Shown one piece after another: positions 39,694 through 49,088 of a DNA stretch of 64,000 nucleotides. Within the stretch, counting starts at the first letter, position 1. The number at the start of each line of letters is the position of its first letter. The notes beneath the pieces are model-generated. The model did not search any database. It was not told the DNA's origin and saw only the letters and a program-made list of their open reading frames with translations. The translations under genes and the position numbers were made by a program. Source of the DNA: Pseudomonas sp. TH15 (GTDB taxonomy: Bacteria; Pseudomonadota; Gammaproteobacteria; Pseudomonadales; Pseudomonadaceae); the NCBI RefSeq assembly GCF_016651105.1, contig NZ_JAEKEL010000001.1, forward strand, positions 1 to 64,000, given 5' to 3'.

Positions 39694-42648
39694 ATGAAGC
39701 CGCACATGCCCAAAGGATTGATTCGCGCTATCGGCGCCTTGCTGACTGCCCTGGCCCTCTACAGCCTGCTGGGGTTTCTGATTTTGCCGGGCATCGCCTT
39801 GCGGATCGCCAACCAGCAACTGGCCAACTACGCCACGATGCCCGCGCATATTCAGCGGATCGAACTCAACCCTTTCAGCCTTGAAGTCACTCTGTGGGGC
39901 CTGGTCATCGGTGAACCGGGCAAGGAACAGGTCGGCTTTGAACGTCTGTACGCCAACCTGCAGATCGACAGTCTTTGGACCAAGGCTCTGCACTTGTCCG
40001 ATATCGAACTGGACAAACCCAAGACCGAAATCCTTTTCGGCAAGGACGGCAAACTCAATCTGCTCGGTCTGTTCAAACTACCCGCCAGCGAACCGACCCC
40101 GGCCGATCCGAACGCCAAGCCGTTTCCGCTGCGGGTAGAGCGAATCAAACTGGCCGGCGGCTATGTACACTTCCAGGATGCGCGCCCAAGCGAGCCCATC
40201 GAATTCCTTTACGACAAACTCGATTTCGAGCTGAATAACCTCAGCACCCTGCCCGATGATAATGCCGACATGACCCTGGTCGCGGCCGGCCCGGAAGGCG
40301 GGAAAATCGACTGGAGCGGCAATTTCAGCCTGATCCCGATCGCCTCCGAAGGTAAGTTGAAAGTCACCGACGGCCAGATGAAAGTCTGGTGGCCGTACGT
40401 ACGGGACACGCTGCCGCTGGCCCTGGAAAACGGCGTGCTGAACCTGAGCACCGACTACAAACTCAATCTGGCCAAAGAAACCGAACTGCTGCTGAGCAAC
40501 GTCGCGGTCAGCGTCGCGCCTTTTGCTATCAACACGCCGGACGGTCGGCCGCTGGTGAAACTCGAACGCCTGGACGTCAGTGACACCACCGTCGACCTGG
40601 CCAAGCAGCAAGTCGTCGTCGGGAAAATCCGCAGCAACAAACTCGAAACCTGGGCGGCCCTGGAAGCCGATGGCCAACTGGACTGGCAGAAACTGTTCGC
40701 CAGCCAGCCATCCAAGGCAGCGGTAAAAGCTAAAGCCGAACCGACAAGCACTCCAGCAGCAGCCGATTCGCCAAAACCTGAACCGGCGCCACCGAGCAAA
40801 CCGTGGCAGGTGCTGCTCAAAGACGTGCAACTGCGCGACTACCAAGTGCATCTGGCGGACCGCAAAGCACAACCGGCAGTGGCGCTGGAAGTCGGCCCGC
40901 TGAACCTGGATTTGCAGAACTTCGATAGCCTCAATGGCTCGCCTTTCAACCTCAAGCTCGACACCGGCGTGGGCAAGCAAGGCAAGATCACGGCCGACGG
41001 CCTGGTCAATCTGGCGCCGGTCAGTGCCAAGTTGAAAGTGCAAACCAAAGACATCGACCTGCGAGTCGCCCAGTCCTACATCACCCCGTTCATTCGCCTG
41101 GAACTACGCAGCGGCATGCTCGGCAGTGACTTGGCAGTGGACCTGAAAAGCACCGATCCGCTGGCGTTCAGCGTGACCGGCCGTGCCCAGGTCGATCAAC
41201 TGCACACCCTCGACACCCTGAAAACCCGCGACTTCCTCAAGTGGCAGCAACTGGTGCTCGAAGGCCTGAACTATCAGCACGGCAACAGCCTGTCGATCGA
41301 CAAGGTCAACCTGTTCCAGCCCTATGTGCGTTTCATGATCAACGATGACCGCACCACCAACATCGATGACTTGCTGATTCCGCAACCCGCCGATTCCGGT
41401 GCAAAAAGTGCTGCGGCCAAACCGGCGGCCAGCAAAGACAAACCGATGGGCATTCATGTAGGCGGTATTGCCATCAATGACGGCTCGGCGAACTTCGCCG
41501 ACTTCAGCCTGACCCCGAACTTCGCCACTGCCGTTCAAGAGCTCAACGGAGCGATCGGCACCATCGACAGCCGTCAGGCGAAACCCGCGAGTGTCGACGT
41601 CAAGGGCAAGGTTGATCGCTATGCGCCGGTGACCATCAAGGGCGCGGTCAACCCGTTCGACCCGATGGCCAGCCTCGACATTGCCACCAGTTTCAAACGT
41701 GTTGAGCTGACCACCCTGACGCCTTACTCCGGCAAGTTCGCCGGCTACCGCATCCGCAAGGGCCGGCTCAATCTCGACCTGCATTACCTGATCACCAAGG
41801 GCCAACTGAAGGCCGAAAACAAGGTCGTGGTCGAACAACTGCAACTGGGCGAGAAAGTCGACAGCCCGGACGCCACGAGCCTGCCGCTGAAACTGGCGAT
41901 CGCTTTGCTCAAGGACGTCGACGGCAAGATTTCCATCGAGTTACCGGTGACCGGCGACCTGAACAACCCGCAGTTCAGTGTGATGCCAATTGTCTGGCAG
42001 ACCCTGCGCAACCTGATCGTGAAGGCGGCCGCCGCGCCGTTCAAACTGATTGGCGGGTTGATCAGTGGTGGCGGTTCGGAAGACCTCGGTACCGTGTCGT
42101 TTGCACCGGGCTCCAGTGACCTGAGCAAGGACGCTGAAGCGTCGCTGGTCAAACTCTCTGGCGCACTCAAGGAACGTCCGGCCCTGCGCCTGGAAATCGA
42201 AGGCACCGCTGCGCAGAGCAGCGATGGTCCGTTGATTGCCGAGCAACGACTGGAACGCGAATACCAGTACAACTACTACAAAATGCTCCAGCGTCGCGGC
42301 GACAAAGTCCCGGCCCAGGCGTCCTTGCTGCAAGTGCCGGATGGCGAGAAAGGTCCGCTGCTGGAAGGGATTTACCGCACACGCCTCAAGACCCAACCGC
42401 CGGCTGAATGGAAGGACCTTGGCAAGGAAGAACGCACCGCCAAAATGCGCGCCGACGTGATCAAGTTCTGGAGTTCCAGCGACGTGCTGCTGCGTCAACT
42501 GGGCCAGGAACGGGCCAGCAGCATCAAGGACTTCCTGGTGGACAAGGCGCAAATGGCCGACGACCGCGTGTACTTCATCGACGCCAACCTGGGTGAAGCG
42601 CAAAGTGACGGTCGGGTGATTACACCACTGCACCTGGACGCCGAGTGA
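39694..42648 (+). CDS. DUF748 (AsmA-like) giant envelope protein
   Basis: 984 residues. One N-terminal membrane segment (about 8-32) and a long periplasmic body of DUF748 repeats similar to AsmA/TamB-type bridge proteins (IELNPFSLEVTLWGLVI, GGIAINDGSANFADFSL). A low-complexity Ala/Pro/Lys stretch lies near 343-370. The end (about 800-900) has FAPGSSDLSKDAEASLVKLS followed by LRLEIEGTA, resembling an OmpA-like domain. Likely inner-membrane anchored, possibly in lipid or envelope maintenance; this is inference. Confidence 0.82.
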   Translation: MKPHMPKGLIRAIGALLTALALYSLLGFLILPGIALRIANQQLANYATMPAHIQRIELNPFSLEVTLWGLVIGEPGKEQVGFERLYANLQIDSLWTKALHLSDIELDKPKTEILFGKDGKLNLLGLFKLPASEPTPADPNAKPFPLRVERIKLAGGYVHFQDARPSEPIEFLYDKLDFELNNLSTLPDDNADMTLVAAGPEGGKIDWSGNFSLIPIASEGKLKVTDGQMKVWWPYVRDTLPLALENGVLNLSTDYKLNLAKETELLLSNVAVSVAPFAINTPDGRPLVKLERLDVSDTTVDLAKQQVVVGKIRSNKLETWAALEADGQLDWQKLFASQPSKAAVKAKAEPTSTPAAADSPKPEPAPPSKPWQVLLKDVQLRDYQVHLADRKAQPAVALEVGPLNLDLQNFDSLNGSPFNLKLDTGVGKQGKITADGLVNLAPVSAKLKVQTKDIDLRVAQSYITPFIRLELRSGMLGSDLAVDLKSTDPLAFSVTGRAQVDQLHTLDTLKTRDFLKWQQLVLEGLNYQHGNSLSIDKVNLFQPYVRFMINDDRTTNIDDLLIPQPADSGAKSAAAKPAASKDKPMGIHVGGIAINDGSANFADFSLTPNFATAVQELNGAIGTIDSRQAKPASVDVKGKVDRYAPVTIKGAVNPFDPMASLDIATSFKRVELTTLTPYSGKFAGYRIRKGRLNLDLHYLITKGQLKAENKVVVEQLQLGEKVDSPDATSLPLKLAIALLKDVDGKISIELPVTGDLNNPQFSVMPIVWQTLRNLIVKAAAAPFKLIGGLISGGGSEDLGTVSFAPGSSDLSKDAEASLVKLSGALKERPALRLEIEGTAAQSSDGPLIAEQRLEREYQYNYYKMLQRRGDKVPAQASLLQVPDGEKGPLLEGIYRTRLKTQPPAEWKDLGKEERTAKMRADVIKFWSSSDVLLRQLGQERASSIKDFLVDKAQMADDRVYFIDANLGEAQSDGRVITPLHLDAE

Positions 42649-42944
42649 TGATCAGACCATTGCTGATCGGCCTGGCCCTGGCGATGGCTGCCAGTCAGGC
42701 CAGCGCAGCCGATACCCTGCGCTGTGGCAGTCAATTGGTCAGTGTGGGGGACAGGTCCGGCGAGGTGCTGCAAAAGTGTGGCGAACCGGTCAGCCGCGAT
42801 CTGCTGGGCTACAAAAAAAGCGCCAACCGACGGGAAGAGTTTCAGGTCGAGGAATGGACCTACGGACCGAATGGCGGGATGTATCAGTACCTGCGGTTTG
42901 AGGGTAATCGATTGAGAGCGATCAGCAGCAAACGCGGTAACTGA
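42648..42944 (+). CDS. DUF2845 secreted protein
   Basis: 98 residues. Signal peptide MIRPLLIGLALAMAASQASA, then DTLRCGSQLVSVGDRSGEVLQKCGEP, the DUF2845 signature with two cysteines that may form a disulfide. Function unknown. The ATG at 42648 shares a base with the DUF748 stop (TGATG), so the two envelope proteins are co-translated. Confidence 0.82.
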   Translation: MIRPLLIGLALAMAASQASAADTLRCGSQLVSVGDRSGEVLQKCGEPVSRDLLGYKKSANRREEFQVEEWTYGPNGGMYQYLRFEGNRLRAISSKRGN

Positions 42945-42949
42945 AGATC

Positions 42950-42984
42950 AAAAGATCGTCCGAAGGCTGCGATCTTTTGCTTTT
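42950..42984 (+). terminator. Terminator of DUF748-DUF2845
   Basis: AAAAGATCG and CGATCTTTT pair around an 11-nt loop, then GCTTTT; 6 bp after the stop. Confidence 0.7.
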
Positions 42985-43001
42985 GCGACGCTCACAATAG
43001 A

Positions 43002-43033
43002 ACAGGCCTGCGACACGAATGTCGCAGGCCTGT
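43002..43033. terminator. Perfect 14-bp hairpin, possible terminator of the BON gene
   Basis: ACAGGCCTGCGACA-CGAA-TGTCGCAGGCCTGT. It lies about 105 bp after the BON stop (minus strand) and 58 bp after the DUF2845 stop. No U-run of note on the plus side; TTCTATT follows on the minus side. Confidence 0.5.
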
Positions 43034-43138
43034 AATGACCACATCCTTGTGGCCGTTCGCATGAACTCTCAGATGCGGCAGACGTATTGCTCGGCCCGCC
43101 TACCGCGCCCTCTCCCAGTCCAGGCGAGAAGTCTTGCC

Positions 43139-43492
43139 TTACTCGGCTTTCAGGCCGTCAGCGGAAACCGCTTTGACGCCTTTGATTTTCTTGGTGATGG
43201 CAACAGCGGTGGTCTTCTGAGCTGCGGTAACGGCTACAGTCGACGACAGCGATACAACGCCTTTGTTGGTTTCAACTTTGATGTCGGTGCCTGGAATGCC
43301 TTTTTCGGTGACCAGGTCGCTTTTGACTTTGGTAGTGATCCAGGTATCGGACGTAGCGCCTTCAGCCTTGGTCATTTCACCGGCCGCCAGAGTCATCGGG
43401 GCTTGAGTGGTGGTGGTCTGAGCGAATGCAGCGTTGGCCATGGTCAGGGTCAGCGCGGTTGCAGTAGCAGCAGCGATAGCGAACTTCTTCAT
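43139..43492 (-). CDS. BON-domain periplasmic protein (OsmY-like)
   Basis: 117 residues. Signal peptide MKKFAIAAATATALTLTMAN with AFA cleavage near residue 24. One BON domain: DTWITTKVKSDLVTEKGIPG, VETNKGVVSLSSTV, IKGVKAVSADGL. BON proteins bind phospholipids and appear in envelope stress. A sigma-54-type promoter lies upstream (43558-43573). Sits convergent to DUF2845. Confidence 0.88.
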   Translation of the reverse strand: MKKFAIAAATATALTLTMANAAFAQTTTTQAPMTLAAGEMTKAEGATSDTWITTKVKSDLVTEKGIPGTDIKVETNKGVVSLSSTVAVTAAQKTTAVAITKKIKGVKAVSADGLKAE

Positions 43493-43744
43493 ACGAGTAA
43501 CTCCTGTTTTTCTAGAAAGTCTGCTGCATGTCTTCTCAGCAGGGTTACTGGGTATATTGCGAACGCTGTGCCAACTTTTGAAAACACAATAAATCGTTAT
43601 AAATCAATAACTTAAAAATTAAGAAAATCTTCGGAATCATGCAATTTGCATGACCACCGATTAAATCGCATGCAAGTTGCGGTTTTTTGGAAAGTTCCTA
43701 AGACGCTGAAATTATTGAAGCTTTTATTTATCGCCGAGAAAAGA
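43493..43744. other. AT-rich gap between the BON gene and pilA
   Basis: About 250 bp, clearly more AT-rich than flanks. It holds the BON promoter and a perfect ATGCAA-A-TTGCAT-like palindrome near 43640. No gene seen. Confidence 0.5.
43558..43573 (-). promoter_or_regulatory. Candidate sigma-54 promoter of the BON gene
   Basis: TGGCACAGCGTTCGCA on the minus strand: TGGCAC, then GC with correct -24/-12 spacing. Predicted start near 43546, 54 nt before the ATG. Confidence 0.65.
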
Positions 43745-43769
43745 AAATGCCCCGTAAAACGGGGCATTT
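43745..43769 (-). terminator. pilA terminator
   Basis: AAATGCCCCGT and ACGGGGCATTT form an 11-bp stem with a 3-nt loop, 20 bp after the pilA stop on the minus strand, followed by TTCTTTTC. Confidence 0.85.
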
Positions 43770-43788
43770 GCAGGCGCGACCTAATTGA

Positions 43789-44229
43789 TCAAGTACCGCT
43801 ACCTGGGCAGCCTTTAGGCGCGTAGTCGGCGTTGACCGTCGAAGCGCAGCTCCAGGTACCGGTTGTCGAACCGGTGCCGGAAGAACGCGTCAGGGTAATC
43901 GTCTTGCCCAGCACCGGAGCCGGTGCGTTGGCCAGCGTACACACGATGGTTCCCGCCCCTGTGGACGCCGTACCCGAAGCGGTCACCGTGCCGCAGTTGG
44001 TGGTTGAAAACGTCGCGCTACCCGCGACCAGCGTCAGCGTTGGATCGGTACCTTGGTTGATGGTGTCCTCGAACGGCACTTTCAGGGCGCTGACTTCCGC
44101 CAGGCCGGCGGTCACCTTGGCCCGCGCCTGGTACTTGGTATAAGCCGGCAACGCAAACGTCGCCAGAATCCCGATGATCGCCACCACGATCAACAGCTCG
44201 ATCAGGGTAAAACCTTTTTGAGTGTTCAT
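43789..44229 (-). CDS. pilA: PilA, type IVa major pilin
   Basis: 146 residues. Short leader MNTQKG cut by PilD before F7, giving FTLIELLIVVAIIGILATFA with the conserved Glu5 of mature pilin. Helix then beta-rich head. The C-terminal disulfide loop is CASTVNADYAPKGC; a second Cys pair is TTNCGTV ... IVCTL. Divergent from pilB. A sigma-54-type promoter fits PilSR control (pilS/pilR at 61.5-64 kb). The ATG at 44229 was chosen for leader length. Confidence 0.95.
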   Translation of the reverse strand: MNTQKGFTLIELLIVVAIIGILATFALPAYTKYQARAKVTAGLAEVSALKVPFEDTINQGTDPTLTLVAGSATFSTTNCGTVTASGTASTGAGTIVCTLANAPAPVLGKTITLTRSSGTGSTTGTWSCASTVNADYAPKGCPGSGT

Positions 44230-44278
44230 AGACAAGCTCCATGCATGAGTCGGAATCTCATGATCTGCAAAGGACGCA

Positions 44279-44293
44279 GCATAGCCCATGCCA
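44279..44293 (-). promoter_or_regulatory. Candidate sigma-54 promoter of pilA
   Basis: TGGCATGGGCTATGC on the minus strand: GG and GC at the right distance, predicted start about 44267, 38 nt before the ATG. Confidence 0.6.
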
Positions 44294-44454
44294 ACGCCTT
44301 CAGGCCCTGAGCAGTGGGCGCCGATACCGCGCTCCGCCCTCTCCTACCCCCGGTAACCGCACTATCTGACACTTTTTGTCACCTGAACGCCGCTGGTTTC
44401 GCTGCATCCCTTGACTAGGCTATAAGTCATGAACTGTCTGCGTCCGGTATCCCC

Positions 44455-46155
44455 ATGAACGACATCGCCCTTAGCGGCCTGGCCAAGCAATTGGTGCTGG
44501 CCGAACTGCTCACTGACAAAAGCGCGCAACAGGCGTATCAGCAAGCCCAACGCAATCGCATTTCCCTGGTCAGTTATCTGGTCCAGAACAAACTGGTGAG
44601 AAGCCGGCAAGTGGCGGAGATCGCCTCGGAACATTTCGGCATGGCCCTGCTGGACCTCAACTGCCTCGACAAGGAAACCCAGCCCAAAGGCCTGGTCAGC
44701 GAAAAACTGGTCCGCCAGCATCACGCCCTGCCCCTCTGGCGACGTGGCAATAAACTGTTCGTGGGGATTTCCGACCCGACCAATCACCAGGCGATCAACG
44801 ACATCCAGTTCAGCACCGGGCTGAGCACCGAAGCAATTCTGGTCGAGGACGACAAGCTCAGCGACGCCATCGAGAAATTCTTCGACACCCACGCCACCGG
44901 CCTCGAAGAGATGGCCGACGTTGATCTTGATGGAGTGGAAGTCGAATCGTTCGACGACAGGCATCAGGACTCCATCGCCGGGCAAGATGCGGATGATGCG
45001 CCGGTGGTGCGTTTCGTCCACAAGATGTTGCTCGATGCGATCAAGAGCGGCTCTTCCGACTTGCACTTCGAGCCCTACGAAAAAACCTACCGCGTACGGA
45101 TGCGCACCGACGGCATTCTGCGCGAAGTCGCCAAGCCACCGATTCAACTGGCCGGCCGGATCGCCGCCAGGCTGAAAGTCATGGCCAGCCTCGACATTTC
45201 CGAACGGCGGCGCCCTCAGGACGGGCGGATCAAGATGCGCCTGTCCAAGACCAAGTCCATCGACTTCCGGGTAAACACCCTGCCGACCCTGTGGGGCGAA
45301 AAAGTGGTGATCCGGATTCTCGACCCGTCCAGCGCCCAAATGGGCATCGACGCCCTCGGCTACGAACCTGACCAGAAAGCCCTGTTCATGGCCGCCCTCA
45401 AGCAGCCACAAGGGATGATTCTGGTCACCGGCCCCACCGGCTCGGGCAAAACCGTGTCGCTCTACACCGGGCTGAATATCCTCAACACCGTGGACATCAA
45501 CATATCCACCGCCGAAGACCCGGTGGAGATCAACATGGAAGGCATCAACCAGGTGAACGTCAATCCCAAGCAGGGACTGGATTTCGCCCAGGCGTTGCGC
45601 TCGTTCCTGCGTCAGGACCCGGACGTGATCATGGTCGGCGAGATTCGCGACCTGGAAACCGCAGAAATAGCGATCAAGGCTGCTCAGACCGGCCACTTGG
45701 TACTGTCGACCCTGCACACCAATAGCGCCGCGGAAACCCTGACTCGCCTGCACAACATGGGCATTCCGGGTTTCAACATCGCCACCTCGGTCAGCCTGAT
45801 CATCGCCCAGCGCCTGGCGCGCAAACTGTGCAGCCATTGCAAGACAGCCATCGAAATACCCCGGGAAACGCTGATCAAGGAAGGCTTCCCCGAGGAACGC
45901 ATCGGCTCGTTCACGATCTATGAGCCGGTCGGTTGCGATCTCTGCAACAACGGCTACAAAGGACGAATCGGGATCTATGAAGTGGTGAAAAACACACCAG
46001 AACTGCAACGGCTGATCATGGCCGAAGGCAACTCCCTGGAAATCGAGATTCAGATGCGCAAGGACGGCTTCAACGACCTGCGTACTTCGGGCCTGATCAA
46101 GGCCATGCAAGGCATCACCAGCCTGGAAGAAATCAACCGGGTCACCAAGGACTGA
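44455..46155 (+). CDS. pilB: PilB, pilus extension ATPase
   Basis: 566 residues. N-terminal MshEN-type domain, then the secretion ATPase with Walker A GPTGSGKT (about 326), Asp box, Walker B MVGEIRDLET, and His box HTNSAAETLTRLHNMG. Four zinc cysteines CSHC and CDLC near 460-500. Hexamer that drives pilin polymerisation. First gene of pilB-pilC-pilD-coaE-yacG. A TGACA/TGTCA inverted repeat lies in the pilA-pilB gap. Confidence 0.96.
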   Translation: MNDIALSGLAKQLVLAELLTDKSAQQAYQQAQRNRISLVSYLVQNKLVRSRQVAEIASEHFGMALLDLNCLDKETQPKGLVSEKLVRQHHALPLWRRGNKLFVGISDPTNHQAINDIQFSTGLSTEAILVEDDKLSDAIEKFFDTHATGLEEMADVDLDGVEVESFDDRHQDSIAGQDADDAPVVRFVHKMLLDAIKSGSSDLHFEPYEKTYRVRMRTDGILREVAKPPIQLAGRIAARLKVMASLDISERRRPQDGRIKMRLSKTKSIDFRVNTLPTLWGEKVVIRILDPSSAQMGIDALGYEPDQKALFMAALKQPQGMILVTGPTGSGKTVSLYTGLNILNTVDINISTAEDPVEINMEGINQVNVNPKQGLDFAQALRSFLRQDPDVIMVGEIRDLETAEIAIKAAQTGHLVLSTLHTNSAAETLTRLHNMGIPGFNIATSVSLIIAQRLARKLCSHCKTAIEIPRETLIKEGFPEERIGSFTIYEPVGCDLCNNGYKGRIGIYEVVKNTPELQRLIMAEGNSLEIEIQMRKDGFNDLRTSGLIKAMQGITSLEEINRVTKD

Positions 46156-46157
46156 AC

Positions 46158-47375
46158 ATGGCGGTCAAGGCAGCAAAAATCAGCGTGTACGCCTGGGAAG
46201 GCACGGACAAGAAAGGCACGAAAATGACCGGCGAACTGAGCGGTCAGAACCCGGCACTGATCAAGGCGCAGCTGCGCAAGCAAGGCATCAATCCGGGCAA
46301 GATACGCAAAAAATCCGCCTCGATTTTCAACTTCGGCAAACGCATCAAGGCTCAGGACATTTCGCTGTTCACTCGACAGATGGCGACCATGATGAAGGCC
46401 GGCGTGCCGCTGTTGCAGTCGTTCGACATCATCGGCGAAGGCTTCGAAAACCCGGCCATGCGCAAGCTGGTGGACGAGGTGAAACAAGAGGTCGCTGCGG
46501 GTAACAGTTTCGCGGCATCGCTGCGCAAGAAGCCGCAATATTTCGATGAGTTGTACTGCAACCTGGTGGACGCCGGTGAACAAGCCGGCGCCCTGGATAC
46601 ATTGCTGGACCGGGTGGCCACCTATAAGGAAAAGAGCGAAAGCCTCAAGGCCAAGATCAAGAAAGCCATGACGTATCCACTGGCCGTGGTGTTCGTCGCG
46701 ATCATCGTCACCGGCATTCTGCTGGTCAAAGTGGTGCCGCAATTCAAAACGGTGTTCGCCGGGTTTGGCGCCGAACTGCCGTCCTTCACCCTGATGGTGA
46801 TCGGCCTGTCGGAGTTCATGCAGGAGTGGTGGTGGCTGATCCTCGGCGCATTGGTCGTGGCGATCTACGGCGTGCGTCGCGCCTTCAAAAAGTCTCAGGT
46901 TTTTCGCGACCGGATGGACACCTGGCTGTTGAAACTGCCATTGGTAGGCACGCTGATGTACAAGTCCGCCGTAGCCCGTTACGCGCGCACGCTGTCGACC
47001 ACGTTCGCCGCCGGCGTACCACTGGTAGATGCCCTGGAATCGGTGGCCGGCGCAACCGGCAATATCGTGTTCAAACGCGCGGTGTTGCGCATCAGGCAGG
47101 ACGTGTCGACCGGCATGCAGCTGAATTTCGCCATGCGCACTTCCGGCATCTTCCCGAACATGGCGATCCAGATGGCCGCCATTGGCGAAGAGTCCGGCGC
47201 CCTGGACGACATGCTCGACAAGGTCGCCAGTTTTTACGAGGACGAAGTGGACAACATGGTCGACAACCTCACCAGCCTGATGGAGCCGTTCATCATGGTG
47301 GTGCTGGGGGTTATCGTCGGCGGGCTGGTGATTGCCATGTACCTGCCCATCTTCCAACTCGGCTCAGCGGTCTGA
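46158..47375 (+). CDS. pilC: PilC, type IV pilus inner-membrane platform protein
   Basis: 405 residues. Two T2SSF domains (about 70-195 and 275-395) with motifs FTRQMATMMKAGVPLLQSFD and YARTLSTTFAAGVPLVDALE, and three membrane helices. Two bp after pilB. It links PilB/PilT motion to the pilus base. Confidence 0.96.
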   Translation: MAVKAAKISVYAWEGTDKKGTKMTGELSGQNPALIKAQLRKQGINPGKIRKKSASIFNFGKRIKAQDISLFTRQMATMMKAGVPLLQSFDIIGEGFENPAMRKLVDEVKQEVAAGNSFAASLRKKPQYFDELYCNLVDAGEQAGALDTLLDRVATYKEKSESLKAKIKKAMTYPLAVVFVAIIVTGILLVKVVPQFKTVFAGFGAELPSFTLMVIGLSEFMQEWWWLILGALVVAIYGVRRAFKKSQVFRDRMDTWLLKLPLVGTLMYKSAVARYARTLSTTFAAGVPLVDALESVAGATGNIVFKRAVLRIRQDVSTGMQLNFAMRTSGIFPNMAIQMAAIGEESGALDDMLDKVASFYEDEVDNMVDNLTSLMEPFIMVVLGVIVGGLVIAMYLPIFQLGSAV

Positions 47376-47376
47376 C

Positions 47377-48249
47377 ATGCCTTTGAATGAATACCTGAGT
47401 CTCTATCCGTTGGCCTTCGTGATCACTGCCCTGGTACTCGGCCTGGTGATCGGCAGCTTCCTCAACGTGGTGATCTGGCGCCTGCCGAAAATGCTCGAGC
47501 GGGAATGGCGAATGCAAGCCCACGATGTATTGGGCCTGCCCGGCGAAACGCCCCTGCCAACCTACAACCTGATGCTGCCCCACTCTCAGTGCCCGCACTG
47601 CGCCCACAGAATCCGTGCCTGGGAAAACATCCCGGTGCTCAGCTATCTGTTTTTGCGTGGCCGTTGCTCAAACTGCGCAACACCGATCAGCAAGCGCTAC
47701 CCGCTGACCGAACTGGCCTGCGGTATGCTTTCGGCATTTATCGCCTGGCATTTCGGTTTCGGCTGGCCTGCCTGTCTGGTGCTGGTGTTGACTTGGGGCC
47801 TGCTGGCCATGAGCCTGATCGATGCCGAACATCAACTGTTGCCCGATGTGTTGGTGCTGCCACTGTTGTGGCTGGGACTGATCGTCAACAGCTTCGACCT
47901 GTTCGTGCCGCTGCACGATGCCTTGTGGGGCGCAGTGGCCGGCTATATGGCGCTGTGGTCGGTGTTCTGGCTGTTCAAGCTGATCACCGGCAAGGATGGC
48001 ATCGGTCACGGGGACTTCAAGTTGCTGGCGATGCTGGGGGCCTGGGGCGGTTGGCAGATCCTGCCGCTGACGATCCTGTTGTCATCCTTGGTGGGCGCCA
48101 TTCTCGGGGTGATTTTGTTGCGCCTGCGGGACGCGAAAACCTCGACGCCGATCCCCTTTGGTCCCTATCTGGCAATTGCCGGCTGGATTGCCTTGCTCTG
48201 GGGTGGTCAAATAACCGACTTCTATTGGCAGTTTGTCGGTTTTAAATGA
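47377..48249 (+). CDS. pilD: PilD, prepilin peptidase / N-methyltransferase
   Basis: 290 residues. [19 protein letters not shown], a four-Cys zinc site CPHC ... CSNC in the methylase loop, and the two peptidase aspartates in [11 protein letters not shown] and GIGHGDFK (TFPP GxGD-like). It cuts the PilA leader and methylates Phe. The ATG at 47377 is 1 bp after the pilC stop. Confidence 0.96.
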   Translation: MPLNEYLSLYPLAFVITALVLGLVIGSFLNVVIWRLPKMLEREWRMQAHDVLGLPGETPLPTYNLMLPHSQCPHCAHRIRAWENIPVLSYLFLRGRCSNCATPISKRYPLTELACGMLSAFIAWHFGFGWPACLVLVLTWGLLAMSLIDAEHQLLPDVLVLPLLWLGLIVNSFDLFVPLHDALWGAVAGYMALWSVFWLFKLITGKDGIGHGDFKLLAMLGAWGGWQILPLTILLSSLVGAILGVILLRLRDAKTSTPIPFGPYLAIAGWIALLWGGQITDFYWQFVGFK

Positions 48250-48869
48250 ATACCCCCGTGGAAAAACCCTGGATTCTCGGCCTGACCGGCGGCATCGGCA
48301 GCGGTAAAAGCGCGGCCGCCCAGCACTTTATCGACTTGGGCGTGCACGTGATCGATGCCGATCACGCCGCACGCTGGGTGGTGGAACCGGGGCGCCCGGC
48401 TCTGGCGAAGATCGCCGAGCACTTCGGCCCCGGCGTGCTGCAAGCCGACGGGCAACTGGATCGCGGCGCACTGCGCAAGCTGATCTTCGAAGTCCCGGAA
48501 GAACGCCGCTGGCTCGAAGCGCTGCTGCATCCGCTGATCGCCGAGGAAATCGTTAATCATCTGGCCAAGGCACAATCGCCTTACGCAATTCTGGTGTCGC
48601 CGCTGTTGATCGAGTCCGGGCAGTACGCCATGACCCAACGGGTTTTAGTGATCGACGCCCCGGAACAACTGCAGATCGAACGCACACTGCAGCGTGATCA
48701 GACCAGCGAGCAACAGGTTCAGGCGATCCTCAAGGCCCAGTCCAACAGGCAGGATCGCGTGAGCCATGCCGACGATGTGGTGGTCAATGACCGCGACCTC
48801 GCCTGGCTGCACAGTGAGGTCGAACGCCTGCATCACTTTTACCTAACTTTGCGTGGAGGCCAGTCATGA
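48246..48869 (+). CDS. coaE: Dephospho-CoA kinase
   Basis: 207 residues. P-loop [32 protein letters not shown], and [14 protein letters not shown]. Last step of CoA synthesis (panBCD are in this window too). Overlaps pilD by 4 bp. Confidence 0.96.
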   Translation: MNTPVEKPWILGLTGGIGSGKSAAAQHFIDLGVHVIDADHAARWVVEPGRPALAKIAEHFGPGVLQADGQLDRGALRKLIFEVPEERRWLEALLHPLIAEEIVNHLAKAQSPYAILVSPLLIESGQYAMTQRVLVIDAPEQLQIERTLQRDQTSEQQVQAILKAQSNRQDRVSHADDVVVNDRDLAWLHSEVERLHHFYLTLRGGQS

Positions 48870-49066
48870 GCCAACCCCCTGTCGTCACCTGCCCAACTTG
48901 CGGTGCCCCTGTTGAATGGAGCGCCACCAGCACGTTCCGGCCTTTCTGTTCGGACCGTTGCAAACTAATTGACCTGGGTGCCTGGGCGTCGGAAGAACAC
49001 AAGATTCCGGTCAGCCCGGATGCCGAGGACGACCTGTTCAGCGAAGACTTCGAGCCGCGTCACTGA
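48866..49066 (+). CDS. yacG: YacG, DNA gyrase inhibitor zinc protein
   Basis: 66 residues. Zinc-binding CPTCG ... CSDRC; C-terminal acidic tail [13 protein letters not shown]. Homologue of E. coli YacG, which binds GyrB. Overlaps coaE by 4 bp; last of the pilBCD operon. Confidence 0.92.
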   Translation: MSQPPVVTCPTCGAPVEWSATSTFRPFCSDRCKLIDLGAWASEEHKIPVSPDAEDDLFSEDFEPRH

Positions 49067-49088
49067 ACCGAGTCTTTATCCTCAAAAG

